Shown: positions 36,301 through 50,516, counted from the stretch's first letter. The stretch is 64,000 nt of DNA from Serinus canaria (GCF_022539315.1 NC_066316.1:34039245-34103244), one strand, 5' to 3'. Notes: generated by a model not told the origin, from the sequence alone. Translations and numbers: made by a program.

Positions 36301-39300
36301 AATGAATATCACTAAGCAAGTGATGACTGTTGAGTTTAAGTTTATATTTTAAAGGACTTGTTAGGGAGTATAAGAGTAAAGGGAGAAACCTAGTAGTCAG
36401 CCTGCCTGGGAGAGCAGATCATTAATGCAGTCCCAGAGACACCTCCACGTGGAGTGGTTCTGAGAAGTACCAACAGAAAAGATATTGCTGGTGTTTACTG
36501 CAAACTGTAAATAGTCAGGGCAGAATAAAAATGATGCTTCCTAGTGGATTTTCCAAGGTCTTCTTAATTTTGGTTGGAATCTATGGGAAGGTAGAGGAAC
36601 CTGTTTAGGCAGTAGGTAGCTGAGAAAGTCTGGAATGGAGGCTTTTCCCCTCCTTACTCAAGTCATGTGGTTACTCATAACTTTTCTATTTGCTTTGAAA
36701 AAAAAGTTATTGTGCACATTAAGTGAGCCAACACACAGTGCTGGAGAAGCAAGGTTAATAAAGGAGGAATAAAACTTATGTTCTCTTTACAGTAGATGAA
36801 AATAATGACAGTGGGAATACAAAATGTGATCAGAATACAACTTTGAACCTAAAAGTATGAAATCAGTCTCTCCCATCCTACTCTGTCCTTCCTAACCTTC
36901 GTCATTGCCCTGCTCACTTTTGGATTTTCAGATGATGATAATCTTTGAGGATTTACTTCTCCTTTGCACTGTTCCCATTCAGGCATTTTTCTGTAATCTT
37001 CCCTATTTTACTGCTACTTCTGCATTCTCACCAAAACTTTAGTCTGGATGTTGACTGCTCCACTCCTGAAATACTGAAATATCTTCTGCTCAGCTCCATT
37101 TTTCACTTTCTTCCCCAAAATGTATTTGTCCACTTGTCCTGCCTTGAGCAGACATCCCTCCAACCACACACATGCACACACCTTTTGGCTCTCTCCTCAG
37201 GCTGCCCTTGCTTTTCCCATCCTATTCTAAAGTTTTAATTTTACCTTTTATGGTCCTGAGGCAAGCATCCTGTGGCATTTCTTCTTACTTCTTCATCTGT
37301 TATCAGTTTTTCACCAGTTCTCTTTTTCCACCCATGTCCTTCATGCAAAACTCAGAAAATACTTCAGCAGCAGCCGAAGAAAGATCTGAATAAGGACTGT
37401 GGGAATTACCCTCTTGTACCTTAAGCAGTGGAGTGGTTCAGTCCAATAAATTCTGAATACAGACATGGGAGTTATTAGAAAAGAAAATAGCATTACAACA
37501 TCCCCTTTAAAGGGGTACTCATTAGTGCAATGAAGACCTAACATGTGGGCAAGTGCTGATGAACCTGTTTTATCCCTTTCAAGTGCATAAAACTGTAAGA
37601 AATTGTAATAAATACCCATTTACTCATTCAGGCCTAGCAGACTTGAAAAATTGTAAATCTCATTTTCATACAACGTCATGCATAGTGTGTTTTATGTGAA
37701 GCAATAGACTGTGCTATACCTCCTGTGTTAATTGAAGGTACAAAACCAGAGAGCTGATAAGGATTCCAATGAGCCTGCAACTCCACTAGTCATTACTACT
37801 TTTCAGGCATGATCGCTGTTACACATTCCATCACTTATATAGTAAAAAAAAACCCAAAAAACCCCAACATTTATTCTTGGAAAATGCCCTTCAGTGTTGC
37901 AAATGACTGTGATCAACAGCTTGAATATCCCAATTGCAGCCTATTAGAAATAATGAGATTTGCATGGTAGAACCCAGAGAATTACATGGATAAAGGAAAA
38001 AATTCTCAACATAAAGGTTAATATAAACATATACTGGCTGCGGGTGCAAAGGACACATAAATTGGCGGCTCATTACTGCAGACTGACCCATGGGTAGGAA
38101 TGTCACCCAGCTCAGAGGCTTTCCCAGGAAGTTTGGCTGCAAAAGTTACAAAAGATAAGGACGTGCTTGTGGAATCCACTAAACTAATGAGAGCTGAAAG
38201 TTGTTTGAAATATCCCGATGACCTCACAGATGGGATGCTTATTAAGGTATCTGCATCAGTCTCTTTTTTGTCTAACAGACTGTTGTAAAGCTTTGCTGAG
38301 GCGTAGCCAACAGTCCGTGAAGGTGTCTCCATGCTTTCTGACATACTAAGGGCTGGGGATTTTTTTAGGTTAGGGGTTTTTTTCTGAATGAATTCAAAAT
38401 GAAAACCAACATGCAGATGCAATTTTTGTTCGTGGGTAAATCTGTGGAATAGCACATGCTATTCCAGGCAGTCAGTTGTGATTACTTCATCGACACGGGG
38501 TCTGCCCGCTACCTACGTGCCTATCTGCTCGAGTGCGCTGGTCAGGAGCCAACTGCAAATTTAGGTCTTGGAAGTCTGAAGAAAAGCGCTTTATATGCAA
38601 GGGTCCCATGAAGGCTTCATAATGCAATTAAGCCCCATTTTAACAAAAGGCTTGCCATTTTGCTGAGGCATGACATGAGTAATTAAAATATCATTTTAAA
38701 AAAGACAAATGAATGTTCTTCTCTACTCTCTGATTTGTTTGAGATAGATGGGGGAAAAGATTATGATTTTTGTTTGTGCCAGGGTCCTTTGAGTAGAAAT
38801 CACAGGCAATGCAGTGAGCCTGCAGCAAAACATACCTATGCAAGCCCCTAAGGGGATCCTAGACATGAAACAGTAACAAAACCTATTTCCTTCCCTTCTG
38901 GAAAGAAATAAGTTTTAAAGTGCTTTTTTTTTTAGTTTCTTGTAGATGACTGTGTAAGTATACAAGTGTTTTAGTAAAATCTAGGCATGAAGGAAAAGGG
39001 AATGCATAGTACAAATTGGTACAGAGATTTCACTTGTAGTGAAATGGTGCTGGAATGGCATGAGGCAATGGTGGGCCAGCCAAAAGAGTGAGAAATGATC
39101 CTAGGTTAAGAGGGGAGCTGTAGCTTTAGTGATTCCTAAAGATGAGAAAAGAAGCATAAATTCAGCAGGAGAAATATATGCAAGGTGTGTTGAAGTAAGC
39201 ATATTTCAGTAGCTCTTTTCTTTGACTGTTTTTGCTAAATCACCATGGCATGTAACCGTTGCAGTGCTTTTGGCAAAATGTGATGGATATCTCCTGTGAG

Positions 39301-39508
39301 GCAGAGGCGTGGTGGATATTGAACTCAGCAAATTTCCCTAGATTGGGATGGAATTCATTGCTGCTGTGAAATCCATTGTTTTAGAATCCATTGTCATATT
39401 CAGGAATTCAGTAATAGCCCAAGTGTTGCCAAATCCTACTGCAATGTTTGGCAACCTTACATTCAGATTAAAAAAGCTAATTTTAGGTTCTCAGATGGAA
39501 AAGATAGA

Positions 39509-39557
39509 TGGAGAGAGAGTGTGTGTGTGAGAGAGAGACAAAGAGATAGAGAGATGG
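39509..39557. repeat. Compound GA/GT/GA microsatellite
   Basis: GATGGAGAGAGAGTGTGTGTGTGAGAGAGAGA followed by interrupted GA/GATA units. It is a compound dinucleotide tract and probably polymorphic. Confidence 0.9.
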
Positions 39558-42500
39558 AAAATCTTGTTAGGAAAATAACAAGTGAAAACAAATTGGAGAC
39601 CCAGTGAGCACAGAACCAGCTAGGTCTTCCTGACTCCATATACAAGTCAATAAATCTCTTCAGTATGTGTCCTGGGACTGACAGTTTCCTTGGAACACTG
39701 TCAGAAAGGAGCACAGCAGCAAGTCACTAACACAAACCTGCCATTTTGCTAAATTACTCCAGTGTCTCGCTTGGCCTTTCCCTATGGGTCTTTTCCTTTG
39801 CTGTTCCACAAACACCTCCATGCTTTCAGCTGTAGCACACAGGAGTCCTCCCAGGAGATACATGAAGGACTCTAGTCCTCTCCCCACACCTTCTTCCTGC
39901 TGCAGGCTCTGCTCTTAATTAAAACAGCAAAGAAACTCAGGATTGGTGATTAAAGCAAAAGTCAGGGAAGATTACTGTTGTGGCTCTGCTTGCTCTGAGC
40001 TGTGGAGGGTGGGTGAAGGAGCTGATGTGCATCAGGCCCCAGGGAGTCCCATTTCATGCAAATATCTTTAGCAGTATGAAAACCATCACAAAGCCTTTTC
40101 CTGGCTGAGGTGCTGCTTTTGGGGTAGTCTGTTTGTCAGCCAGTGAAGGTGCACGAGTTAACAGGAGGAGGTGAACCCTGCGTGTTATCCACAGCATTTC
40201 TCTCCTTCCCACTCTTCCAGCCAGCCTGGTAGCCATTTTGATGTAGGAGTGATGCTTCCGTCCACACATGGTGAGAACCTTAGGTTAAATGTTGATTTTT
40301 CACACCCTAAAAAAGGCACTAAAATCCAATGGGCTTTTACATACACTGAGAGGTATGTTCATGTTGTAGACCGTTTTATTCCTGCACAAAAAAAGCTATT
40401 AATACATGAGCATACATCAGGCTATTGCTATGACATTTCCATTATGCTAAAAAATAGGATTTAAAAGTATTCCAAAACTGGTTCTTCTGTTGGTTTGTAA
40501 CTTCCGTAATTATCAGAAAAAGGACAAGATTCTGGGTCTTCTGAGAAATAACTCAAGATAGCGAGAGAAGGGCAGAAATACTCACACTTGAAAGTTGTCA
40601 TTTTAAGCACCCCAGTAATTCTGTTGTAGGACACAAGACACTGTGTGTGTGTGAGGGGAGTAGTTGCCCCAATAATTCTAGTCCAGAAAAGATTGTAATT
40701 CAGTTTTTATAACCCTGTGCTGGATCTGAACTTCTGAACTCAGTATTATCCTGTGTTTGTTCTCTTGCTAATGTGCCCATGAGCAGCTGTGATACCATTA
40801 CATTTCCATTTTCCCCAGTGTGCTGTCATGCGGTTCCGTATTGAAATGAAATGGAAAATGATTTATTGTGTAGTATCAGGTTTTTGTCCTCCACAGTGTA
40901 TGAATGTAAATCTAGGGTGATTTCCCATGCTCCTGGAACTAGGTTTTGCTTGAAAAAAATGTCTAGAGGCAACAAATGGGAAAACCACCCCAGAACACCA
41001 GAAAAATAGGAGCATTTCTCTCTGCCTTCCTTTGTTGGTCCAACAGGGCTTTGCTAATTTTGCTAATGACTGTGAAATGTCTGACACGTAAATGCTCTAA
41101 ACCCCTTCTCCTAATTACATTTCATAATTCTGTGGAGCTGAATATACAAATGATGTTAAAATAACAGTCATATGATACCTCTGAATTCTGGATGTGAAGC
41201 TATTGCGAGTCCAAGATAATTGCTACAAAGAGATATTTTACAGAATGAAAATCCCTGAGAAACAGAATTCATAATAAAACATTACTTTATCTGTATTACC
41301 ACAGAAATCCAGACAGTAGAGAAGATATCCAAGCACTGAAATAAATGGGCTAGTCTGGTGTTAATTGAGGCACCAATGAAGTATACATCATTTAAATTAA
41401 TAAATGTGTGGTAATTGATGTTGTTCTTAGCTCATATTTTATACTGTTACTCTCAGGGGATGAATTTCTGCCAATCTTATCTACAGACCCAAGCAAATCT
41501 CTCTCCCACTGGGACTGTTTAATTTCATGATATGCGATACTTTTTGTCTGCAATAACATCAGAGTTGTTTGTCTTCTTATTTTAGATTATAAACTTTCAG
41601 GATGTGCAGCTGTATCTCATGTATTGCCCATATCGTTCCAGGGCTTGTATCTCCACTGGGGCTTTCCAGACCTATTGCAGCACAAATCATAGTAAATAAA
41701 TATTATTTCTTTCTCAGAAGAAAAGAAGTATCAACAGCTGGATTTTCAATTTGTCTCACTCATCGAATGAGAACATAGTCCATTCTTGACACAAGAAAGT
41801 TACTGAGAGGTGAGTGATGAAAATAGTTTGTCCTCAGTAGAGGATCACAGAAGATGTGGCCAAAGTATTAAGACTTGGATAGATTTTGTCTGTGATGTTG
41901 GCAGACACAATACTCTTACAGCCAAAAAGATATCCAAGGGCTCATGTGGGACTGATGAAGAAAAGGTCAAGTATATGGCATTTCTGGAGAGTTTCAAAAG
42001 CTTGGGAATCCATTGACTTCTACAAATCCTGACCACTGATTTTTGCTTCAACAGTTTATATTTCCAGTAAAAGCAGGAAAGGATGATAAGAGCTTTCTAA
42101 AATGTTAAACCTTCCTTTCTGTTAGGCAAATAAATACTGAGAAATGTGACAAATGAAGATGGTAATTTATTTGTGATTTTTCCAGCCAGTGCTATTTCTA
42201 AGTGTCCATCTGGGCTGATCATGGGACCTGGGAAAGAAGATGAAGACAGACTTTGCTGACCCAACTTACTTTATTTCACTTGGAACAAGAATGTAGATTG
42301 ATGGGTGAAACAGGATCCTGCAAAAAGATGGAATGGCTGAAGTGGCAGGAGTCAGTCTCCAGTCTGGCAGACAGCAGCAACTTTTTGCATCCTGGCATTT
42401 CATACTTGACACTGGGGCTCCAAATTATTAATTTTGAGGATAACACCCTCCTCCATGGTTACAACCTGCAGCACAAGGGTGATGGGCAAGCCTTCAGACT

Positions 42501-45500
42501 GAATCACAGCGCAATGGCTGAGTTGTTTTTTTAATCCTAACGAGAGCTGTCATTAAAAGTTACTGAAGCCTGACTTTTCCTCGCTCTTTGTCAGCCCCCC
42601 TCAGCCTGGGCTGCAGATCCCACGTCCTTTGAAGCCATCTGAGCTCTTTCTGTTGTTTTTTGGTGCATAATGATGCCAGGCATGTCTGCTGCTGAGGAGG
42701 CCCAGCAAGACCCAACGAAGCGTGACTGGTGAAAAGGCCAATAGTGAAGTAAGCTGGGAAGCAGCCCCCTGTAGTATTCCTTGAGCTCTCTCGGCCAGCT
42801 GGGATTAAAGGTGCCTGTGAAAAACCCACTGCTTCCTTTGCCAAAGGTAGGGTCCTGCTCTGTGTTTGGTGTCGTGTAGGATGGATAAAGCAAGGGGTTT
42901 AGATCTTGAAGGTTATTGACATTATGTGACTCAGTTAATGACACAATGCTTTCGGCTGGTGAGGGCAGTCTTATTAGCCAGGACATGTTACTTCAAAATC
43001 ACAGAATATATCATTTCTAAAAAGGCTGCCTGCTGTCAGAACCACTGCTTTCTTAGGTATTTACTTTCCCATTTTGCCACAGTGCAAGTATTAACAGTTA
43101 TTTCTATCACATATTATCAGCAAGAAGCTGACAACAGGATGCGGAATGAAGCCACTTTGTGTGAGCATTCAAATTAGCCTGTAATTGGTATTATACTCTA
43201 CAGAAATTTCCAGCATCCAAGGGATTTTTATTGTAAGTTAAAAAAAGTTAAAGAAACTTGGGGCATGGGATCACCTGTCACAGACCCTGCCATGCAACAT
43301 CTGCACTGTCCATTTCTCTCTCTGCTTTGCAGATCCACACTTGCTTGCATCCTGGGATTGCCGCTCATGGCTGTGCATTGTTACTGCTGTCTTTTTATCT
43401 CTCACATGCAGGGCTGATGCCATTTGTTGAAGGGGAGAAAACAAATAAATTCTGGTAATGACTAATTCAAAGTTTATTCCTCTCAAGAGCTTCTATATTT
43501 TGTAAAATCTGGGTACAGCAAAGAGATGACCACATAGAGCAACCGTTTCCTGTAACAGTTGCCTGTGTCCCTAAGGGCCTTTGGCAGTTTCACTTGCTTT
43601 TTATGACTCATTTGATGCTGATGAGGAATCCTTATTTTCTGTGCTTCTAATATGCTTTATACACTGGCCACCAGCTGGAATAAAACAGGAATCAATGGGT
43701 TTTTTAACTCAGAACTTTATCTTTAAATTATTTTCAGTGCACTTCGTTCTGTGCTCCTCCCAACTTTAGCTCTTCCCTCCTGTGGACATCCCTCAAAAAA
43801 GTTAAGCTCCAGAAACAATGATTCCAAGGTTCTCCTGCTGACATGATTTAAATGGAATTAGACCAATAATTTACAAATCAGAAAAATCTCTTGTTCTTAA
43901 TGGATGAAAGCATTGGCTATAAATTCCTGAGCCCTTCTGTTCTGTGCCAAATTAAATGTGGTAAGTAAAATCTTACTCTTTTCCTGAATTTACAGTGGTG
44001 TATGACAATATGCAGAGTACATCTGTCTACAGATTTATGATTCAGTAAATTTCATCTGCATGGTTCAATGGTAATTAAAATAATAAACACCATGGAGTCA
44101 CCAGTTCACCCAAATAATTTCTGAGAGACAAGGTGAACAGTCCAAAGTCTATCCAAGAAAAACAAGTACGGCCACTGAAGTCCCTTTTGCTGTTTCTTTA
44201 ACTCCTCCTCATTTCTCTGTTTCAATTCTACATCCATCCAAGGCTCAGATTTCTTACTGATCAAGTCACTGGCACAGTTCATTGAGAAAAGCTTTTCAAA
44301 ATTACAAAGACCAAGTTGAAACACAGTGGGTGGATGGGGAAAGCAGTGCCTTTGCTCACCTCTCATCTGCACTATCAGCAGGAGACCATGAAGTGATCCT
44401 CTCTCACCCATCCAGCCCCAACCAATGGCTTAAAGAATTATCCCTGGAAATTAAGTTTAGAGGACAAATAGGATCATCATTAGTATGAGTATTTGAATAA
44501 ATTTGTTTGCAAAATTGTATTTGTGTGACAGATTGCGAGGATAAACATATAGCTGCAGCATCAAACATCAGTGAGGCATTTCTAGTTAAAAGGGAGCAGC
44601 TGAGACTACTCATCTTGTGAAGGGTGTTACCAAGTCTAGAAAAGTTGCCATTACAGGATCAGAGCTGACAGTCACCTGGTTGAGGCATAAGAATATAATA
44701 TATTCAGGGACCTACCATATTTAATCAGACTAAGGAGGACTATAAACTTGCAATCAGTACAGAATTTATCTGTTGCTGCCTTTCTGCCCAGGCTACAGCC
44801 CATGCTGTTAGCTCAGCAAAACACAGGATTATCCATCATCTGCTCCACTACGAAGTTCCCCCACTGCAGCAGCTCAATTTGCAATTTCATATTCAGCTTA
44901 CACCTCTATACCAGTCCTCATTTTTCACATTTCTTCCAGCATCACATATTCCCAGATTTCTTCATTTCATGAACCATGTATATGAATGTAATTTGTCCAG
45001 CAGAAAGGCCAATATTTTTCTTAGTCATGTCAATTTGCCTTAATCCAGCAAATGTAAATGTTTTAATTTGCATAGCAGGGTAAGCCTATTGATTTACTTT
45101 CTTCCCATTGCTTACCTGTGCTGCCATTGTGCTGTTTCTCAGTTCTCAGAGGTTATTAGTACAGGTGTTAAAATTGTTTTCCAGTATCTTTCATGAAGAT
45201 TGTAAGTTTAAAGAGAAGAAAGCACACAACTGAGTACTTGGTCCACTATGAGAAACATTATCAGGTTATCATGTGGATGCATCTCTGATGTTTTTGGCTG
45301 TTGAAAAGACAACAAATTTTTTTACTCCAATCATCTGACAGGATATGAATATCATTTTGCAATACAGTTATGTATGCTGGACCAAAATACTCACCTTCAC
45401 AGTTATATTACCCAGAACCTGAAGAACATGTTTGTGCTCTGGCTGAAAGGGACAGAGATCTATAAAAGGGATTTTATGGCTTTGAAAATGAAGAAGGATA

Positions 45501-47818
45501 ACACTTCAGGTCAGGAATTAAGAAGGCAAGGAACAGTTGTCCAATAAACTCTCCCAATCATGGCCATGAGAAATGTGTCAGAAACAGGGCTGGCTTTACT
45601 GGTGACCAGGAGGTGGTAAAATCATGTAGAGGCACTTCTGTCCAGAAATGCTGCTCTTTGCAAGATCTAGGACAACTTGCAGTTGAGTAAATCCTGTGAG
45701 GATTTACTTGGGCTACTGGACCAACTTCATCCAAAAGGTACAAGGACAGGTCAAACCCATTTTTTCCCTGTTTCAATACTTTCTTTGGGGCTGTAGGATA
45801 TATATCAGATTTCCACGTTATGAGTATCTTAAAATATGTTCTATTCAGAGGCAGAATGTCCTAAAACATTAAAATTATTTCAGACAATTTTAAGCAAAAA
45901 AAATGGCTAACACATAAAGACACTCATTCCAAGTCCTGCATGAACTCAGAGATAAAACAGTGTTGCTCATTCATAACACACAGCTCTGTAGGTATTTCAC
46001 AGACAAGAATGTATTTGCGCCACTGCTGAACTGGCTGATAGCTTGTGTGTTGGAAGGTGCATGATCAAACTGAAATTCCAACACAATTCCTCTCCTCTGG
46101 AAAGTGACTGCAGACAAGAGGGCATGAAACCAGCAGGTTTTTAGCTACCCACCTGATCTCTTTGGCCAAAAATTGACAAAATAAAGCAGGACTGCTCAAA
46201 ATGTGATTGTCTGGGTTTTCATGGCAACTCTTGCTGCTTGGATGGTTCTCTCAGCTTCACATTCAGTAATGCTGCTCTGGCTTACAAGCTGGGATAATAC
46301 AAAATCTCCAAATGGCAAGTGTAGCCAAAATGATACAGAAGATTTTATACCATGAAAAACATTGAATTTTGTATCTATTCCACCTAAATCCGTAAATTTC
46401 ATATCTGAACACATCTGCATGAAAAATAGCTATGTTTCCATGGCAGTCAGCTGAACATTGCTGTTGCTGTCTGCTACAGCATGTTAGATCAGAGAGGTGT
46501 TAGGCCGGGCCTGAATGACGTTATTAACACTACACTTTGGTGAAAGATTTCTACTCTAGGACAATCAGGACAGCAGTGAAAGAAATGAATTTACCATACA
46601 TTACTGGTTCCTTTCTCATCATTATCACTATAGTTTTGTGCCCTTCTATTGTTTTTGCATCCTCTAATTCAAGCATGCATGTCAGATTTTATCTGAAAGA
46701 TACTTTAAATTGTTTTCCTTCAATCTTGGGCTTTTTCTTCCTTCTATTACTGTATGCTCATGTGAGAGCAGCACTTCATTCTCTGCATTACACATCCTAA
46801 CTGTGTCCAATGTTTAGGGTCTATGAATGAGGTGATCTTCCATTTTTTACAAGATCTGACACAGGACAAGCAGAGATACTGCAGGTAATACCTCTGTGCC
46901 TGTTCTACAAAGCCTGGCCTGTGATGAAAAACAGAAAGTCTGTGTTGGGTGAATAAATTCTCATGGTAGTAGTTGTAGCCTGTACACAGCCTTTGTATAA
47001 ATGGTCATCAGGGTAGGTAAATGTTATAAAAACCTAAGAAGCTTTCTTTTGTACTGTAAGGTTATATTTTCACTAAATGAGAACTTCACATTTAATTCTG
47101 GGGAAAAAAAACCAACCCTGACTTTCACAAAATATTCTGTAGCAATCCTCTCAGTAACAAAAGCAGTGTCACTTAAAAAAGAAAATTAAAAACTGAAGGA
47201 CATATTAATGTGAGGAAAGATAAAAAGTTAGCATGTAATGACAGATTAGAATTTATCTTTTCATTTAGAAGACATCTGTTTCCTATTTGTATTCAGCATA
47301 TTCTGTTCTATAAAGATGCCACGCAGTGTATCAACAGGTTTCTTACAGCTTTCACAAAACACTGAACAAAACTTCACATCTATGAATTAATTTTTGTCAC
47401 ACTATTGTTTCTCCTCAGCAGTTAAAAAAGAATCTTTAAATCTCAGAGACATGTTCTTGGCAACCAAGATGTGATTTTATAGGGGTGCATGGAGCTGTAA
47501 ATATACTGAATGCGTCTTAACAGTGATTCACACGGGCTGTACTCATTCAGTGGATTTTCAGTTATAGCCTGTAGGCAGTATCCCAGCATGGACAGCAGAT
47601 ACTGTAGAATCATCACCTTTCATACTTGTTTCCTCATTTACTGGTGGATGGTAGAAGAATTGTTGGTAAAGCATGAAAGGTCAGCATGTTCTTTGGCAGA
47701 GCTGAGAACAGCAGATATCAAAACAGTCATACACAAATCAATGAAGTGCAACATTCAGGCCAGCTATTACTGCATATAAAGTTGACTAAATCTCAGTGTG
47801 AATTAAAACCCAGTAAAT

Positions 47819-47836
47819 TTATATATATATATATAT
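47819..47836. repeat. Short (TA)n microsatellite
   Basis: About nine uninterrupted TA units end in TG. Confidence 0.9.
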
Positions 47837-48859
47837 GTAATTTCAAAGATTTGCTACTTAAAAATGAAATTGTAGACTCAGAAGATTGTGTTTGGAAGAG
47901 CCTTTAAAGAAGATCTATGTAAAATCCTTTCATTGAGAAAGGAGGAACTGCATTTAGGCATTACCTGGAAGGGTTTCTCCAGTGGGTTTCTACAAACTTT
48001 CAGCATGCCTAATGAGTCTATTCTGCTATTTCAGGACTCCTATCAAGAAGGTTGGGTTTTTCCCAACACATAAGTCAAATCTTCTTTGCTGCAAATTTAT
48101 ATAATTTCTTTTTATTTTCTCTTGGTAACTGTGGAGACAAGTTTATCATGGTCCTCTCTCAAATAACCTTTAGAGTGATCTATCTGAAGATTGCTGTCTA
48201 ATCACCCTCCTCAAACCTGCTTGTGCCTGGGGTAAGCAAGAACAATCTTCTCTCATAGTCAATGCTTCAACGTCTTGTAACCCAGGCTCTCTCTCTCCAC
48301 TTTCTCCATGTCTTTTATAACCAAACACAATGAGGCATTTGAGGTCCTTTCTGGGAAAGAGAAGAAAACTGTCATTATCTCCTGTGAGATATACACAAGG
48401 CTGCTATTAGTACAGCTGAGATGAATTAACAACATGAAATTATTACTTCATATTCTGCTTAGAATCGGCCTCAAACCTCAGCCTCCCTTTTGGACCAAGC
48501 ACTTGTTTGCATGCTTGATTTTTCTTTCTCAAGCATGGCACCATGCAATCATTTCTGAATGTCATCCTTGTTTGGGTTTTGCTCTTTGTGATCCCTCACA
48601 GTTAGCTTGAATTCTAGTCCTTGATGGTTCACAAACCTCCAGCATGGTGTGCCACATTTCAGCCCACTCTTTTCTGTCCTCTCAGCTGTTCACTGGAATA
48701 TTGATTACTTTGCTCAGGAAAGGCCCTTGCAGAAGCACATATAAAGATAGACACCAAATCCCTGAGATGTGCTCCTTCAAACTGTATTTCCAACCTGCTG
48801 GGTGCGTTATATTTGTACCAATGTCCATTAACTTTCTTTTGTGAGTATCATGTGATGCT

Positions 48860-49140
48860 ACTAAAAACCTTACTGAAGGCAAGAAATGTCTGGATCTAAT
48901 GCTTCCAACTTATCCACCAAGTCAGACACTGTTCTTCAGATCCCCATGCTGATTATTTTCAGTCTTGCTGTTGTCTTCTAAGTAATTTCAAACTGATTTT
49001 ATAGTTGCTTGTTCAAGAACTCTTGCTGGTATTGAGTGTAGAATCACTGGTTTGCTGTTTGCTAAGTCCTTGCCAAACAGAGGCACACTGTTTGATCTCC
49101 TGTCACCAGAATGGGCACTCTTGCTGCCTCCCTTCTTCAG
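48860..49140 (-). mobile_element. Ancient CR1/L3-like LINE remnant
   Basis: In plus-strand order it shows 'accttactgaaggcaag', 'cttatccaccaagtca' and 'cttgctggtattgag...aatcactggtttgc'. These line up with the conserved RT region of the better-preserved CR1 copy at 55.6-55.9 kb (actttactaaagtcc, cctcacccactaggt, the 'actggcagacagacttgtag' block). The match is low-identity with gaps, so it is an old insertion on the minus strand. The similarity was judged by eye. Confidence 0.45.
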
Positions 49141-49429
49141 TGGTGCCAATGATGCCCTCTTAAGTGACACTGAAAAAGGAAAATATCTACAGTACTATAT
49201 TCTCAAATTATGAACAGAATCTTAAAAATAAATAAATGAAAAATATTGTGGCTGATTGATCCCAGGTTTCAAGGTGAGGGGAGGAAGGTGTGAGTATACT
49301 TTGGGTGTGGCAGAAAAGACAATAAGAATACATGTATCTTTCCACAACACATTATTCCCACAGTTAATCCTTGACTTCTAACAGCCTTTTTCCACCTGAA
49401 AAGTCTCTCTTTCTCTCATTTTCTAGATC

Positions 49430-49765
49430 AGTTGAATTTCTCTAAGAGTGTTCTGAGTGACCCACTTCAAATGCTTTCTAGAAACCCAGCTAGAGAATAT
49501 GAGTGATATCTGATTTGTTTGAACATTTGTTGCCTTCAGATAACTCTAGGAAGTTTGTGACATGTGATTTCACTTTGCAGAAACCCTGCAGCTTTTCATC
49601 AATATGCTGAATTTATCCATATGCCTACTAGACGTGATCTTCAGAACGTTTCTGTTATTTTGCCTGGTATACATCATGTTTACTTACCTGACTATCCTAT
49701 GAATTCTTTTTTTCTTTTTTCATCTGCAATGGAACAACTGATTTTTTTGCATCCAGCAGCACCAT
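49430..49765 (-). mobile_element. Ancient CR1/L3-like LINE remnant
   Basis: The plus strand reads '...gtgatttcactttgcagaaaccctgcagctttt', then, after a gap, 'ttttgcctggtata' and 'tgtttacttacctgactatcc'. In amniote CR1/L3-like LINEs the order is a 'cctttcagaaacccatgctggct' block, then 'tgcctggtac...gtcaggcttactggcctatagtt'. Order and spacing agree, so this is probably the RT region of a second old copy on the minus strand, unrelated in age to the CR1 copies at 27.8 and 55.4 kb. Confidence 0.5.
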
Positions 49766-50477
49766 TTTAATGGCACACCATTTATTCACTGGTTTTAGCC
49801 CAAAGAGCTGAAATTAATTGTGTTAAAAGACATTTACAGTAAATTCTTGACGTGTTTTCAGCATTGTGTTACAGTTAACAAAACTAACCCAGGTGTTTAC
49901 TAGTTCCCTGTCTATGCAATTAGCATGATGGCTTTTTAATTTGAGCATCACAGTCCTTCCACAGGACATTTGGTTGATGAATGTCTCCTGAAATTTGCCC
50001 TAGCCCCTCCTAGTCATCCATAGGTGTTCTCATTTTCTCTCCTTCACTCTCCTCCAGCCTAGTACCCCACTAGAAACACATCAGTGCAGTGTCTTTTCAC
50101 CAAGCGTAGAGATCTCTGGTAATCTGCCTCCAGGATGCCCGGCTGAATCTGGTATCTGAACTCTAAATGTATTTGCTAGTGCTTAAAACAAGATGTGCAA
50201 GTGTTATATTCATGGTGCAGTGGTTCAGGTCTTAGAAAAGACCTGCAGTAGAGAACGGGCAGATAAGAGAAAGGGAGTTGCAGTAAGCAGTGTTTTCCTC
50301 CATTTAACACCTTTCATTCACCAGGAGGGGATTATGGAAAGGAGCATAACTTCCTAGCTCAGGGATTTACCTTGCTTCTGCAGCAGCTCCTTAAAGCCAG
50401 CAGAGACGATGTGTTGAGGACCAGCACTCCAGAATTTCCCATTGTGTTACTGCATTATGGTAAAACCAGAGCCAGCA

Positions 50478-50516
50478 TAGCGTGACTGACTCGCTAATCC
50501 CAAGGTGTAGCGTGCC
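50478..50516 (+). promoter_or_regulatory. Pair of distal XRE-consensus sites
   Basis: TAGCGTGAC (50478-50486) and TAGCGTGCC (50508-50516) both match the AhR-ARNT consensus in the same orientation, 30 bp apart, in otherwise CpG-poor DNA about 44 kb upstream of CYP1B1. Nearby CpGs are also retained (50407, 50491, 50542). A distal AhR enhancer is possible; this is motif evidence only. Confidence 0.3.

Larger units (their letters stand above)
33380..48859. other. Intergenic DNA, no gene recognised
   Basis: About 15 kb of AT-rich non-coding DNA. Points of note are a CpG islet with homeobox-like AATTA motifs at 38460-38700; mixed GA/GT/GA microsatellite at 39509-39557; a 131-codon ATG-initiated minus-strand frame at 42591-42986 and a 145-codon one at 38018-38455, both unidentified; and a short (TA)n at 47819-47836. 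I see no RNA gene or further complete transposon. Confidence 0.55.
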
